Notes under the pieces: model-generated | Told to the model about the DNA's origin: nothing | Databases searched by the model: none | What the model saw: only the letters and a program-made list of their open reading frames with translations | Translations under genes and position numbers: made by a program | Shown: in pieces, positions 27,616 through 36,830 of the stretch | Position numbering within the stretch: position 1 is the first letter of the stretch | How the letters are laid out: each line of letters begins with the position of its first letter | Assembly: GCA_947450475.1 (NCBI GenBank) | Contig: CANFVK010000001.1 | Location: forward strand, 248,001 to 312,000 | Direction of reading: 5' to 3' | Origin: Bacteriovoracaceae bacterium | GTDB lineage: Bacteria > Bdellovibrionota > Bacteriovoracia > Bacteriovoracales > Bacteriovoracaceae | DNA length: 64,000 nucleotides

Positions 27616-27897
27616 TTATTGGAGCTTGTCCTCAATTTGCCTTTTAAGATCTTTGACAGATTCAGCAAGCGTGCGTGATTCTTTTTCAAGGCGAAGAGTA
27701 AATTCATTCATCAGAAGGCGAGTTTTTGAAAAGAGGTCATCTTCATTGGCTTGACCATTAATTTGTTTGATCAATTCATTTGATTCGTTCATCAGGTCAT
27801 TAAAACTCAATATTTTCAAATAATCAGAGAAATGATTATCTTTTTTCATTAATTTCCAGTTTTCCAAATTGACGATTTTTTCACTGTCAGTGCTCAT
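27616..27897 (-). CDS. Small helical protein of unknown function
   Basis: The 93-residue product from the ATG at 27897 is charged and predicted all-helical, with heptad-like leucine spacing near the end (LEKESRTLAESVKDLKRQIE), suggesting a coiled coil. ATG at 27897 is preceded by AGGGGA, whereas the TTG at 27960 has no ribosome-binding site. It is convergent with the PilZ gene. No family is recognised. Confidence 0.6.
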   Translation of the reverse strand: MSTDSEKIVNLENWKLMKKDNHFSDYLKILSFNDLMNESNELIKQINGQANEDDLFSKTRLLMNEFTLRLEKESRTLAESVKDLKRQIEDKLQ

Positions 27898-28003
27898 TTC
27901 TAGGTCCCCTCTAAGTTTTTCGGCTCGGCTAATATGTTCTTTTCGATACAACTTTTCCAATTAATTTTCAGGCAATGAAAAAATTACTTTGGCCAAGTGC
28001 ACC

Positions 28004-28170
28004 CTAAATTTTCGAGGCAAATGCGCGCCACAGGATTACGCCGGAGTTGAGAGAGGGGAAAATGTCCTTAAAATCATTATAACCTTGGTAAAAATGTACG
28101 ATTTTGAAAAGTGCCAATTCAAAGTTCACGTGTAAAATTTCGCTTATTAATGCTTTTCATTGACCCTGGG
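28004..28170 (-). pseudogene. Decayed C-terminal fragment of a DUF1501 gene
   Basis: Read on the minus strand, this interval aligns with the last part of the intact DUF1501 gene (29017-29230). The remnant reads IVHFYQGYNDFKDIFP where the intact gene has VLHFHLGCNDFKDIFP, and both continue to a W-R near the stop. Upstream, GQ-K-L-SE-LH matches GQWKELKSENLH, but Trp has become a stop (TGG to TGA) and about eight codons are lost. The reading frame is otherwise kept to a TAG at 28006-28004. It is a dead copy lying beyond the DJ-1-like gene, and it explains most of the 240-base gap 27961-28199. Confidence 0.85.
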
Positions 28171-28199
28171 GATTAACCTAATCTCATTTGTAGTCTTGA

Positions 28200-28961
28200 T
28201 CATTGCTGCTGATTTAAGAGCTCTAAAAATTTAGTTCCAAATAGGTGAGCATCACCCGGCCAACGAGCTGTAAGAACGTTTTCGTCTACAACCACAAATC
28301 CATGATTTAAGTTATTTGGATTATCACGAAAAACTGGAAGGGGACCGCTTATAAAATCTTCAGGAGAAGCCAAACATCTTTTGACTTCACTTTCAACTGT
28401 TTCTTGATAAGTTCGATAATAGTCCTTGAGCCAAAGACAAGTCAGTGCCCAGGCCATTAATTCCTGCGAGGCAAGTAGCGCCGTTGATTTGCGGCCGAAC
28501 AAAACACTGCGTCCGTCTTGCTTTTTACTTCGAGATAATAGAACCACTCCGTGGCAAATAGCTCCGATCACCTTATTTTTTTCAAAAAAATGAGCCACTA
28601 TGATCTGAAGAGTTTCCGATTCAAGATACTCAATAATTCCCTTCGCATGACCACCAGGAAGTAATAGAGCGTCGAATTGTTCAACTTCAATATCAGACCA
28701 CTTTATAGGATTTAAAAATGCGTGAGATTTTAGCATTTCATCATAGGCATTTTGGCCGTTTTGATCTGCTTGAAGCACTGGAGCTAAAATTCCTAAACTC
28801 TTGCCGGTGAGCATCAGCTGGTCACACTCAGGTTTTTTTGCATCCGGTGTAGAAAAAATAACCTGAACATTATTTGAAGCTAAAATTTTCCAAGGAACGG
28901 CAACCTCTGTTGGATCAAAATCTTTTCTAGGAAGGGGAATTAATACTTTTTTCTTCATCAT
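28200..28961 (-). CDS. DJ-1/PfpI family protein (Hsp31-like)
   Basis: The 253-residue cytosolic protein has the family fold with ALLLPGGHAKG and the nucleophile elbow AICHGVVLL, in which C136-H137 form the catalytic pair. The insert after residue 40 and the long C-terminal half resemble the Hsp31-like subgroup (chaperone/deglycase/glyoxalase III activities). The start is ATG at 28961 or 28958. It lies between an intact and a decayed DUF1501 sequence on the same strand, which suggests it arrived by insertion into, or was trapped by duplication of, that region. Confidence 0.85.
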   Translation of the reverse strand: MMKKKVLIPLPRKDFDPTEVAVPWKILASNNVQVIFSTPDAKKPECDQLMLTGKSLGILAPVLQADQNGQNAYDEMLKSHAFLNPIKWSDIEVEQFDALLLPGGHAKGIIEYLESETLQIIVAHFFEKNKVIGAICHGVVLLSRSKKQDGRSVLFGRKSTALLASQELMAWALTCLWLKDYYRTYQETVESEVKRCLASPEDFISGPLPVFRDNPNNLNHGFVVVDENVLTARWPGDAHLFGTKFLELLNQQQ

Positions 28962-29016
28962 TGTTATGGTCTCTCATTTTTTAAATTATGCTGGCTTCAT
29001 TCTCATTAATTATTCT

Positions 29017-30249
29017 CTACGTTTTTAAAAAAAGTGATCGCCAGAGATTTATATCTGGAGAGTAAGAGGGGAAAATGTCCTTAAAGTCGTTGCAGCCTAA
29101 ATGAAAATGCAGAACTCCGGCCATCAAAGAGCGGTAGTCAGTGGTTACAGAAATATCACGGTCCTCGTGCAGATTTTCACTTTTTAATTCTTTCCATTGA
29201 CCGTAGAGATTTTTTCCGTTGATTCCTCCACCCACGATTAAAGCGGTTGATCCATGTCCGTGATCAGTGCCTTTATTGCCATTTTCTCGGACGGTTCGAC
29301 CAAATTCAGTACAAGCAATGATGAGAACATTGTCCATTTGTGCAGCTAAGTCTTCCCTAAAGGCTGCTAGGGCTTCTGAGAATTCAGTGAATCGTTTGGC
29401 CAGAGTTCCTTCGTTGCTGCCTTGATTGACGTGAGTGTCCCAGCCACCCATTTCTGTCACAGCGATACTTAGACCGAGGTCTGCTTTAATCAATTGAGCA
29501 ATATCTTTCAGGCCATTGGCAAAGTTGGATTTGGAGTAGTTTGCCTTGGTTAAATTTTTAGATTTTAGTTTCAACAATTCAATATTTTCAAAAGCCTCTG
29601 CTCCTACTCCTCGAAAAACCTTGTCGGTTGCCTGTTGATACATTTCTTCAAATCCCATTCCTAAACTTTTTGAAAGTTCACTTTTAGGAGTTTGAAAATC
29701 TTTTAAATTGTTAAAAGCTAGAGTAGGTTCTTTACCCCTAAGAATTTGAGGCAGAGTAGGTTGAATCGCCATAGCACTAAGTTTATTTTTATTTGGTAGC
29801 AGGGCTATCGCCCGGTTTAAAAAGCCGTCACTGGTACTTTTTAAACCTGGAGTTCCACTTTCAAAATACTCTTGAGCATCAAAATGAGAACGAGTGAGAT
29901 CCGGACTTCCGAATTGGGTAATAAAAGCAACTTCTTTATTATTCCAAAGTGGGTACAAGGACTTCATAGCAGGATGCAACTGGAAGTGATTATCAATTTG
30001 AAGCGCATTGACCTTATCTTGTTTAATTGAAATATTGGGTCGCCACTTATAATAATTTTCCTCTCCTACCGGAGAGAGCATCGATAAGCTGTCTTGGGCC
30101 CCTCTCAGAAAAATAAAAACCACTACAGGCTTTCGTTGTGATAATTGAGGTTGAGATTGAGCAAAAATGAGCTGAGGTCTAAGCATGGTTCCAATGCCTA
30201 AAACTGAAAGTTGTTTAAAAAAATCTCTTCTCGAATGGTTTTGATCCAT
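29017..30249 (-). CDS. DUF1501 family Tat-exported protein
   Basis: The 410-residue protein has a twin-arginine signal (SRRDFFK at residues 6-12, followed by a hydrophobic stretch ending LIFAQ), so it is exported folded. The body has the DUF1501 (sulfatase-like fold) patterns FLRGAQDSLSML, FDAQEYFESGTPG, EMGGWDTHVNQG and EFGRTVRENGNKGTDHGHG, whose Asp/His residues suggest a metal site. The biochemical role of this family is not established. The DUF1800 gene lies two bases upstream, the usual partner order, and a decayed second copy is found at 28004-28170. Confidence 0.92.
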   Translation of the reverse strand: MDQNHSRRDFFKQLSVLGIGTMLRPQLIFAQSQPQLSQRKPVVVFIFLRGAQDSLSMLSPVGEENYYKWRPNISIKQDKVNALQIDNHFQLHPAMKSLYPLWNNKEVAFITQFGSPDLTRSHFDAQEYFESGTPGLKSTSDGFLNRAIALLPNKNKLSAMAIQPTLPQILRGKEPTLAFNNLKDFQTPKSELSKSLGMGFEEMYQQATDKVFRGVGAEAFENIELLKLKSKNLTKANYSKSNFANGLKDIAQLIKADLGLSIAVTEMGGWDTHVNQGSNEGTLAKRFTEFSEALAAFREDLAAQMDNVLIIACTEFGRTVRENGNKGTDHGHGSTALIVGGGINGKNLYGQWKELKSENLHEDRDISVTTDYRSLMAGVLHFHLGCNDFKDIFPSYSPDINLWRSLFLKT

Positions 30250-30251
30250 TG

Positions 30252-31817
30252 CTATTTCCTTTGAAATTCAGGCGAACCTAAAATCATGCCGGACATTTTA
30301 CCAATATAAGTAAGTTTGATTTCATTGTTTGCAAAAAATGGAGTTTCTAGCTCTAGTTCATGCTTTATAATTTTTAGATTTGCTGCATTCAATTGCCCAA
30401 TGCCAAAGCTTTGACTCATGGATTGGATTTGTTTTTCAAGAGTTTTTTTTCTATCGATTGTCGGCCAAGAGATAAGCACTCCAGAAAATTTATGAGCACT
30501 TAGATCAAGAGCGAATTGTAATCTTGAAATCATTGAACCAGGACTTACCCAGATACTAGCCTCGTCTTTAAAGCCAGTCGGGGGTTGTGCGCGATAAAGT
30601 TCTTCTCCCATCATTTTTAATGATTTTTGTAAGTCTGTTGTATTTAAGATTTCACCGTTTAAAGCACGCACAGAACTTGCAATTAATGCAAGCGGCATTT
30701 TGATTTTACTTTTATCATATTTGGGATCCCAAAACTCTTTACTGGTAAAAATTAATCGATAAATCTCTTTGAGATTTCCTTTGGATTTTAAGAATGTTTC
30801 TTTGCATTTTGTGGCAAGCAATTGAGGTGGAGTTTCGTCAATAAAATAACTTACTAATTTATGACATATATGTTCAGCCGTTTTTGGATGCAGGGCCAAT
30901 GTCATTAGAGCTGTTTCACCTTCAAGCAAGGAGGAATTGGGATTACTTTTATTGGTAGTAAATTGCATGCTTAGCCAAAGTTTATCTGACTTATCATGCG
31001 CTTTCTCATTGAAATAAAAAAGTGGATTTTCTTTTAAGTCTTTGACTCCCCAGCCGGTGAGAATGCGGGCAAGCTCTTGAACATCTTTTTGAGTGTAACC
31101 ACCGTCAGCACCGAGGGTGTGAAGTTCCATTACTTCTCGAGCATAATTTTCATTTAGTGCTTTATTGCGACTGAGTCTGTTGTCAAGGTAAACTAACATG
31201 GCCGGATGATGGGCAGAGGCAAGTAGCATTTCAGGAAAAGTTTTAAATATATTTTTTCGAATGACATCATTTTCATAATGATATGCAAAAAACTTTATTT
31301 CATTTTTTCCAACATCAACATTAAAGTGGTTAAACCAAAAATCGACTAAGACTTCTTGAAGTTGTTTTTTACTTTCAACTGCTCTCATTAGTTTTTGAGT
31401 CGTGAGTTCCGTAATAAGAGCTTCGGGAAAACGATCATTACCGATAGCCTCTTTTACTTCCTTGCGGATTTCTCTATTGGTATCTGTTTGATCAACCTTT
31501 AGCCCCAGGTCCTTGGCCAACTCCTCTGGCTTTTTATAAAAATTGATAATATCTCGAGGCTCCATATCTAAACTTTTTATGTGACGAAGCTTTTCTTCCA
31601 GTGATGAATCATCTATTTTCTCTGGATTGAGTTGTTCTTCTATCCAGTGCAATTTAGACTTAGCCCCTAAATTAACTAATAGTTCAAGTTCATTTGCCCT
31701 AGGTCCAAAACTAAGTCGGTTTAACATGTGAGTGAGTTGTATTTTTAGAGCTGGTTTATCGATGGCGAAAGATTGAAGTGAAAAAATAAATAGCAAAGAC
31801 GAAATGATTTTTTTCAT
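30252..31817 (-). CDS. DUF1800 family exported protein
   Basis: The 521-residue protein has a Sec signal peptide (IISSLLFIFSLQSFA) and then the DUF1800 patterns HMLNRLSFGPRANE, FWFNHFNV, NENYAREVMELHTLG and DVQELARILTGW. DUF1800 proteins are almost always next to DUF1501 proteins in bacteria and are thought to act together outside the cytoplasm, but the reaction is unknown. It is the first gene of the pair and ends with a C-terminal GSPEFQRK typical of the family. Confidence 0.92.
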   Translation of the reverse strand: MKKIISSLLFIFSLQSFAIDKPALKIQLTHMLNRLSFGPRANELELLVNLGAKSKLHWIEEQLNPEKIDDSSLEEKLRHIKSLDMEPRDIINFYKKPEELAKDLGLKVDQTDTNREIRKEVKEAIGNDRFPEALITELTTQKLMRAVESKKQLQEVLVDFWFNHFNVDVGKNEIKFFAYHYENDVIRKNIFKTFPEMLLASAHHPAMLVYLDNRLSRNKALNENYAREVMELHTLGADGGYTQKDVQELARILTGWGVKDLKENPLFYFNEKAHDKSDKLWLSMQFTTNKSNPNSSLLEGETALMTLALHPKTAEHICHKLVSYFIDETPPQLLATKCKETFLKSKGNLKEIYRLIFTSKEFWDPKYDKSKIKMPLALIASSVRALNGEILNTTDLQKSLKMMGEELYRAQPPTGFKDEASIWVSPGSMISRLQFALDLSAHKFSGVLISWPTIDRKKTLEKQIQSMSQSFGIGQLNAANLKIIKHELELETPFFANNEIKLTYIGKMSGMILGSPEFQRK

Positions 31818-31835
31818 ATTATTTCGAAATAAAAT

Positions 31836-31860
31836 AGGCCGCGTTGTATTGCCGCGGCCT
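31836..31860 (-). terminator. Rho-independent terminator for the peroxiredoxin gene (minus strand)
   Basis: AGGCCGCG (31836-31843) and CGCGGCCT (31853-31860) form an 8-bp GC-rich stem. Read on the minus strand it is followed by ATTTTATTT. It lies between the peroxiredoxin stop and the DUF1800 start and separates the two transcripts. Confidence 0.8.
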
Positions 31861-31885
31861 GGTCTTAACGTAAGAAAGAAAAGAA

Positions 31886-32473
31886 TTACTTTAATTTATT
31901 AAAGTATTCTTGAGAACCTTTTGGATCTGGCTTCATTGTCGCTTTACCTTTTGTCCAGCCGGCAGGGCAAACTTCACCGTGCTTTGCAGTGTATTGGTAT
32001 GCTTCTACAGTTCTTAGGACTTCTTCAACATTTCTTCCAACAGAGAGATTGTTTACAGTTGCTGTTTGAACAACATTTTTGTCATCAATGACGAAAACGC
32101 CACGTAGAGCTACTGATTCTCCTGCGAGAACTTCATATGAGCGTGCGATACTCTTAGAAAGATCAGCGGCAAGTGGGTGATGCATTTTACCTAATCCACC
32201 TTTTGATCTTTCAATGTTTGTCCAAGCTAAATGAGAAAATGCAGAGTCAACAGAGCAACCGATAACTTCACAGTTTAACTCTTTAAATTGTGCAAGATGA
32301 TCTTCAAATGCTGTTATTTCAGTTGGGCAAACGAAAGTAAAATCGAGAGGGTAGAAATAAAGCACTTTCCATTTTCCTGCAAAGTCCTTATGAAGTGAAA
32401 TTGATTTAATCTCTCCATTGACTACAGCATCGGTAGTAAAATCAGGAGCAGTGTTTCCGACTAATCTAGACAT
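31886..32473 (-). CDS. Typical 2-Cys peroxiredoxin (AhpC/Prx1 type)
   Basis: The enzyme reduces hydrogen and organic peroxides. The 195-residue protein has the peroxidatic C49 in FTFVCPTEI, the resolving C169 in GEVCPAGW and the conserved Thr/Arg environment (PLDFTFVCPTE), so both redox cysteines are present. The PAGW-K-x(n)-P tail and length match the Prx1/AhpC subgroup. No ahpF or thioredoxin partner is adjacent. It is divergent from clpP across a 250-base region in which I see no clear OxyR-type site. Confidence 0.95.
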   Translation of the reverse strand: MSRLVGNTAPDFTTDAVVNGEIKSISLHKDFAGKWKVLYFYPLDFTFVCPTEITAFEDHLAQFKELNCEVIGCSVDSAFSHLAWTNIERSKGGLGKMHHPLAADLSKSIARSYEVLAGESVALRGVFVIDDKNVVQTATVNNLSVGRNVEEVLRTVEAYQYTAKHGEVCPAGWTKGKATMKPDPKGSQEYFNKLK

Positions 32474-32722
32474 GAATTCCTCCGTAAAAAATATTTAAAA
32501 GCTATGATGAACGAAGTAACTTTAAATTGATTGAGACTTAAGATCAAGTCAATTTCCCTTGAGGCAAAAGATTCAACTGTCAAAAATAACAATGACTTAC
32601 GACATCATTTTAGGCCAGATCAATTGATTTATAAGGCGTCGAAATAGTTAAAGATTTTGAGATTTTAAGCCGATTAGGTTGTGAATTTTAAATTAATAGT
32701 TAATCAGTAAATGGAGAAATCG

Positions 32723-33343
32723 ATGGACGTTAAAGCCTATATTCCCAACCCGATAGTTATTGAACAAACCGCACGTGGTGAAAGACAGTACGATATTTAC
32801 TCTCGATTGCTCCTAGATAGAATTGTTTTTTTAGGAACTGAAGTTAACGACACTGTAGCCAATTTAATTATGGCGCAAATGATGTTTTTGGAGCAATCCG
32901 ATGCTGAAGCTCCAATTCATTTTTACATCAATAGTCCCGGAGGATCGGTCTATGCTGGTTTAGGAATTTACGATATTATGCAACATATAACTTGTCCGGT
33001 TTATACCTATTGCGTTGGTATGGCCGCATCGATGGGATCACTGCTTTTGACTGCTGGTGCAGCGGGGCATCGACACTCACTTCCTCATTCGCGTATAATG
33101 ATTCATCAGCCATTGGGTGGTGCGAGAGGGCAGGCAAGTGATATTCAAATTCAAGCAAATGAAATTCAAGATTTAAAAAAGCAATTGAATGGAATTTATG
33201 TTAAACATTCTAGCTGTGGAATGACGATGGATAGAATTGAAAAAGAAACCGATCGAGATAATTATCTCAATCCCCAAAAAGCGATTGAATTGGGACTGAT
33301 CGATTTGGTCATTGATAGAAGTTCAAATAAATTAAAAAAATAA
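32723..33343 (+). CDS. clpP: ATP-dependent Clp protease proteolytic subunit ClpP
   Basis: ClpP forms the tetradecameric serine protease chamber used by ClpX and ClpA. The 206-residue protein shows the start [19 protein letters not shown], the nucleophile S103 in AASMGS and H128 in MIHQPLGG (spacing of 25 as in the family), and the Asp in the late [13 protein letters not shown] region. The ATG at 32723 is preferred because GGAGA precedes it; the ATG at 32711 has no ribosome-binding site. The gene clpX follows after 36 bases. Confidence 0.97.
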   Translation: MDVKAYIPNPIVIEQTARGERQYDIYSRLLLDRIVFLGTEVNDTVANLIMAQMMFLEQSDAEAPIHFYINSPGGSVYAGLGIYDIMQHITCPVYTYCVGMAASMGSLLLTAGAAGHRHSLPHSRIMIHQPLGGARGQASDIQIQANEIQDLKKQLNGIYVKHSSCGMTMDRIEKETDRDNYLNPQKAIELGLIDLVIDRSSNKLKK

Positions 33344-33379
33344 AAAAGCGTAAATGATTAATTCTAAGGATTGGCCAAG

Positions 33380-34696
33380 ATGACAAAAGAAAAAACAACT
33401 TTCCAAAGTGCACTTCATTGTAACTTTTGTGGGAAGTCTCAAAAAGAAGTTAAAAAACTAATTGCAGGACCTGGATGTTATATTTGTGATGAATGTATTG
33501 AACTTTGCAATGATATCATTTTTGAAGATTCGCAAAAAAACAATACCAAATCGGTAGTCGACAATGTTCCTAAACCTCATGAAATCAAAGCTCATTTGGA
33601 TAATTATGTCATTGGTCAAGATCGAGCAAAAAAAATTATTTCGGTTGCTGTTCACAACCATTATAAAAGAATTTCTCACAAAACTGGTGATCCTCGCAAA
33701 ACTGATACAGTGGAGTTGGCTAAATCAAATATTTTGTTAGCAGGTCCAACAGGTTCTGGAAAAACTTTGATTGCCCAATCACTTGCAAAATTTTTAAATG
33801 TACCATTTGCTATTGCTGATGCAACCTCTCTTACTGAAGCGGGTTATGTTGGTGAGGATGTAGAAAATATAATTTTGAATTTATTACAAAATTGTGATTT
33901 TGACGTCGAGCGTGCGCAAAGAGGAATTGTCTATATAGATGAGATTGATAAAATTGCCCGTAAATCGGAAAATCCTTCCATAACCAGAGATGTTTCTGGA
34001 GAAGGCGTTCAACAGGCATTGCTGAAAATTGTTGAAGGCACAATTGCCTCTGTACCTCCTAAAGGTGGTAGAAAACATCCTCAGCAAGAATTTATTCAAG
34101 TCGACACAAAAAATATCCTTTTCATTTGTGCCGGCGCTTTTGTTGGACTTGATAAAATAATTGAAAAAAGAATGACTAAAAGACCCATGGGTCTTATGTC
34201 TGAAAAATCTGAAGCCGAACAATCAGTGATTGAAAAATTAGGTGGTATCGAGCCAGAAGATCTTTCAAAATTTGGATTAATTCCCGAATTTATTGGGCGA
34301 CTTCCAGTCAATGCAATGTTGACAGAATTGGATGAGGCTGCGTTGGTTTCAATTCTTACAGAACCTAAAAATGCTTTAACTAAACAGTATTCAAAACTTT
34401 TTGAGTATGAAGGAATTGAATTAGAATTCGAAGAGTCAGCATTGAAAGAAGTTGCAAGGCAAGCCTTAGAAAGAAGAACGGGGGCTCGAGGATTGCGGGC
34501 CATTCTTGAGCAGTCTATGTTGGATGTTATGTATGAAGTCCCATCTAACGAGAAAGTTTGCAAAGTCGTGGTTACTCTCGAATCAGTTACAGGCAGAGGA
34601 ACTCCTAAGGTAATTGAGGGACCACGCAAAACACTGACTGCAGCAGCTGGGAGCAATTCTGCTTCTACACCAAAAAAGAAAGTAGAGTCAGCTTAA
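33380..34696 (+). CDS. clpX: ATP-dependent Clp protease ATP-binding subunit ClpX
   Basis: ClpX is the hexameric unfoldase of the ClpXP protease. The 438-residue protein begins with the zinc-binding domain (C14, C17, C36, C39), then AAA+ Walker A GPTGSGKT, Walker [12 protein letters not shown], the pore loop in the [11 protein letters not shown] region and the sensor arginine region GARGLR. The ATG at 33380 has AAGGA nine bases upstream; TTG at 33371 would leave no spacing. In most bacteria clpX is followed by lon; here 7.2 kb separate them (see the urate cassette). Confidence 0.97.
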   Translation: MTKEKTTFQSALHCNFCGKSQKEVKKLIAGPGCYICDECIELCNDIIFEDSQKNNTKSVVDNVPKPHEIKAHLDNYVIGQDRAKKIISVAVHNHYKRISHKTGDPRKTDTVELAKSNILLAGPTGSGKTLIAQSLAKFLNVPFAIADATSLTEAGYVGEDVENIILNLLQNCDFDVERAQRGIVYIDEIDKIARKSENPSITRDVSGEGVQQALLKIVEGTIASVPPKGGRKHPQQEFIQVDTKNILFICAGAFVGLDKIIEKRMTKRPMGLMSEKSEAEQSVIEKLGGIEPEDLSKFGLIPEFIGRLPVNAMLTELDEAALVSILTEPKNALTKQYSKLFEYEGIELEFEESALKEVARQALERRTGARGLRAILEQSMLDVMYEVPSNEKVCKVVVTLESVTGRGTPKVIEGPRKTLTAAAGSNSASTPKKKVESA

Positions 34697-34723
34697 TTAA
34701 TAGTATGAATGTTATATTTGATA

Positions 34724-34793
34724 AAGCCTCCTCATCTGGAGGCTTACCTCATTATCTAAGGCTTCAGTGCCCCAGATTCTCCAAGGGGCTTTT
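34724..34793 (+). terminator. Two hairpins ending the clpPX transcript
   Basis: The first hairpin, AAGCCTCC (34724-34731) with GGAGGCTT (34738-34745), lacks a T-run. The second, GCCCC (34769-34773) with GGGGC (34785-34789), is followed by TTTTGAGTTTTT and is the likelier terminator. Together they separate clpX from the urate oxidase gene. Confidence 0.5.
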
Positions 34794-34830
34794 GAGTTTT
34801 TATATTTAAAAATTTTCAAAGGGACTAAGT

Positions 34831-36483
34831 TTGGATCAAGAAAATTTTGATTGGCTTCTTTTACTTGTTAGATGGCTTCATATTACGGTAGCCGTGACCT
34901 GGATCGGAACATCTATTTTTTTCATGTGGCTCGATCGCACTCTCAAGTTCAATCCTGATTCAAATAAAGAAGGTCATGTCGGAGATCTGTGGATGGTGCA
35001 CGGGGGGGGCTTTTATAAAGTTGAAAAACTTTTAATGGGCCCTACCAAAGTTCCAGATCACCTACATTGGTTTAAGTGGGAATCTTATTGGACTTGGATG
35101 AGCGGGGCTTCTTTAGTTGCACTTATTTTTTACACCGGAGATGGAACTTTTCTATTGGATTCAGCCGTTTCTAATATTAGTTATTGGCAAGGTGTTGGAA
35201 TAGGTCTTTTTTCTATTATTGGTTCTTGGTTTTTTTACGACTTTGTTTGGGAGAATAGAAAAATTAAAGATGTTCCTCTCATCGGTCATGGCTTGACCAT
35301 TCTTTGGCTCGTAATCATGTCCTATTTTTTATGTCATACTCTCAGTGGTAGAGCTGCCTATATACACATTGGTGGAATGTTGGGAACCTGGATGATCGCA
35401 AATGTTTTTATGCGAATTATTCCACGTCAGCTCAAAATGGTAGAAGCCTCACGAAAGAATGAAGCCGTAAATCCAGATTGGGGAAAAAACGCTAAGAATC
35501 GCTCGACTCATAATACTTATTTTACCTTGCCGGTCATTTTTATTATGATTAGCAATCATTTTCCTGCAACTTACGGACATGATTTTAATTGGATTATTTT
35601 GCTTTTAGTGTGTGCTGCAGGAGCAGCGATCAGGGAATATTTTGTGGTACGGATTGATAATCCGAAACGCTCAAAACGTTTTTTAGTCTTAGGGATCGTT
35701 CTACTTCTTGCGACTATCAAGTTTAGCCAAGGTGAAAGAAGTGTAAAAGTTACTCATGAAGCGCCCGCCGTAAAAAAAGCGGAAATTATTGAAGTAAAAC
35801 CTGAAGCTAATCAAGCGATTGTTCAAACTCAAAACCAACCCGCTGCTGTAGGGACTGCATCTGTTACTGGAAATATCAATTTTGAAGGAGTCCCTCCTAA
35901 AGGAAAAAAACTCAATCTACCCAGTGGGTGTGCCTCACAAGGAGATGTTTTTTCAAATGAAGTTATCGTAAAAAATGGGAAGCTTCAAAATGCCTTAGTA
36001 AGAATTACCAAGGGGCTTGAAGCAAAAAATTTTAGCGATGTACCTAACAAGGTTGCAGAGCTTGATCAGCGAGGCTGTCAATATAAACCGAGATTACTTG
36101 CAGTGAGAGTTGGTCAAAAGGTAGATTTCATTAACAGTGATCCTGTCTTTCACAATATTCGATCGATAACTCAAAACAACAAAAGTTTTAATATACCGAT
36201 GCCTAAAAAAGATCAGAGAATAACAATGGTTTTTGATAAGCCCGAAATTTTTATGCAATCCAAGTGCAGCGTTCATCCGTGGATGGGGGCTTACATTGCT
36301 GTCATTGATCATCCTTATTTCAGTGTCTCAAATGAAAAAGGTGAATTTAATATTAACAACCTACCGGCCGGCAATTATACGATAGAAGTATGGCATGAAG
36401 TTTTTGGTTCTCAGATCAAGGAAATAAGCATTACAGCTGGCGCAAAAATAAATTTGGATTTTTCATTTAAGGCAAAACCATAA
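34831..36483 (+). CDS. puuD: PuuD-type membrane urate oxidase fused to a blue-copper (cupredoxin) domain
   Basis: PuuD-family (DUF989) membrane proteins oxidise urate to 5-hydroxyisourate and pass electrons to the respiratory chain, normally through a C-terminal cytochrome c. Residues 1-300 carry the family pattern RWLHITVAVTWIGTSIFFMWLD and about eight membrane segments. The C-terminus has no CxxCH haem motif. Instead, residues about 340-490 form a cupredoxin-like domain with the ligands H441 (in FHNIRS), C479, H482 and M485; C-x2-H-x2-M is the amicyanin/pseudoazurin spacing of a type-1 copper site. A carboxypeptidase-regulatory-like beta domain (GEFNINNLPAGNYTIEVWHE) ends the protein. TTG at 34831 is the only start before the first helix. 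The gene for the next step follows after 19 bases. Confidence 0.88.
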   Translation: MDQENFDWLLLLVRWLHITVAVTWIGTSIFFMWLDRTLKFNPDSNKEGHVGDLWMVHGGGFYKVEKLLMGPTKVPDHLHWFKWESYWTWMSGASLVALIFYTGDGTFLLDSAVSNISYWQGVGIGLFSIIGSWFFYDFVWENRKIKDVPLIGHGLTILWLVIMSYFLCHTLSGRAAYIHIGGMLGTWMIANVFMRIIPRQLKMVEASRKNEAVNPDWGKNAKNRSTHNTYFTLPVIFIMISNHFPATYGHDFNWIILLLVCAAGAAIREYFVVRIDNPKRSKRFLVLGIVLLLATIKFSQGERSVKVTHEAPAVKKAEIIEVKPEANQAIVQTQNQPAAVGTASVTGNINFEGVPPKGKKLNLPSGCASQGDVFSNEVIVKNGKLQNALVRITKGLEAKNFSDVPNKVAELDQRGCQYKPRLLAVRVGQKVDFINSDPVFHNIRSITQNNKSFNIPMPKKDQRITMVFDKPEIFMQSKCSVHPWMGAYIAVIDHPYFSVSNEKGEFNINNLPAGNYTIEVWHEVFGSQIKEISITAGAKINLDFSFKAKP

Positions 36484-36502
36484 TACCTCAAAGGAATTTC
36501 TT

Positions 36503-36829
36503 ATGATTAGTACTCACATTCTTGATACAAGCAAAGGTCTTCCAGCAGAGAATGTTCAAATCACGCTAGAAAAAAAAGATCTCAACGGAGTATGGAAGAT
36601 TTTAGGTAAGGGGCAAACTAATATCGATGGGCGGCTAAGTTTTGATTGCCCAAAAGAGACTGGTGATTACCGATTAAACTTTGAAATAGAATCTTATTTT
36701 GAAAAAATAGATTGTGAATTTTTCTTTTTAGATACCACTATTGTTTTCCACGTTGCCAGTGTTGACAGAAAATATCATGTTCCGCTTTTACTCAATCCTT
36801 ATGGTTATACGACTTACCGAGGAAGCTAG
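36503..36829 (+). CDS. 5-hydroxyisourate hydrolase (transthyretin-like)
   Basis: This enzyme opens 5-hydroxyisourate to OHCU, the second step of urate breakdown. The 108-residue protein has all four signature elements: H5 in STHILDTSKG, R44 in DGR, H92 in YHVPLLL and the C-terminal YRGS (residues 105-108), which distinguishes it from transthyretin. There is no signal peptide, so it is cytoplasmic. It lies between the urate oxidase and the large fusion gene; its last codons carry the ribosome-binding site (GAGGAAG) of the fusion, so translation is coupled. Confidence 0.97.
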   Translation: MISTHILDTSKGLPAENVQITLEKKDLNGVWKILGKGQTNIDGRLSFDCPKETGDYRLNFEIESYFEKIDCEFFFLDTTIVFHVASVDRKYHVPLLLNPYGYTTYRGS

Positions 36830-36830
36830 A

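Noticed and set aside
32474..32722. OxyR or heat-shock operator between the peroxiredoxin and clpP genes
   Set aside because: TTGAC-like fragments occur but none is paired with a well-spaced -10, and there is no CIRCE or clear OxyR pattern.
33831..34656. Open frames antisense to clpX
   Set aside because: They are shadows of a highly conserved gene and have no ribosome-binding sites.
36741..36830. A 30-residue upstream extension of the large urate fusion
   Set aside because: It overlaps the well-conserved end of the hydroxyisourate hydrolase in another frame; the ATG at 36831 has the GAGGAAG ribosome-binding site.
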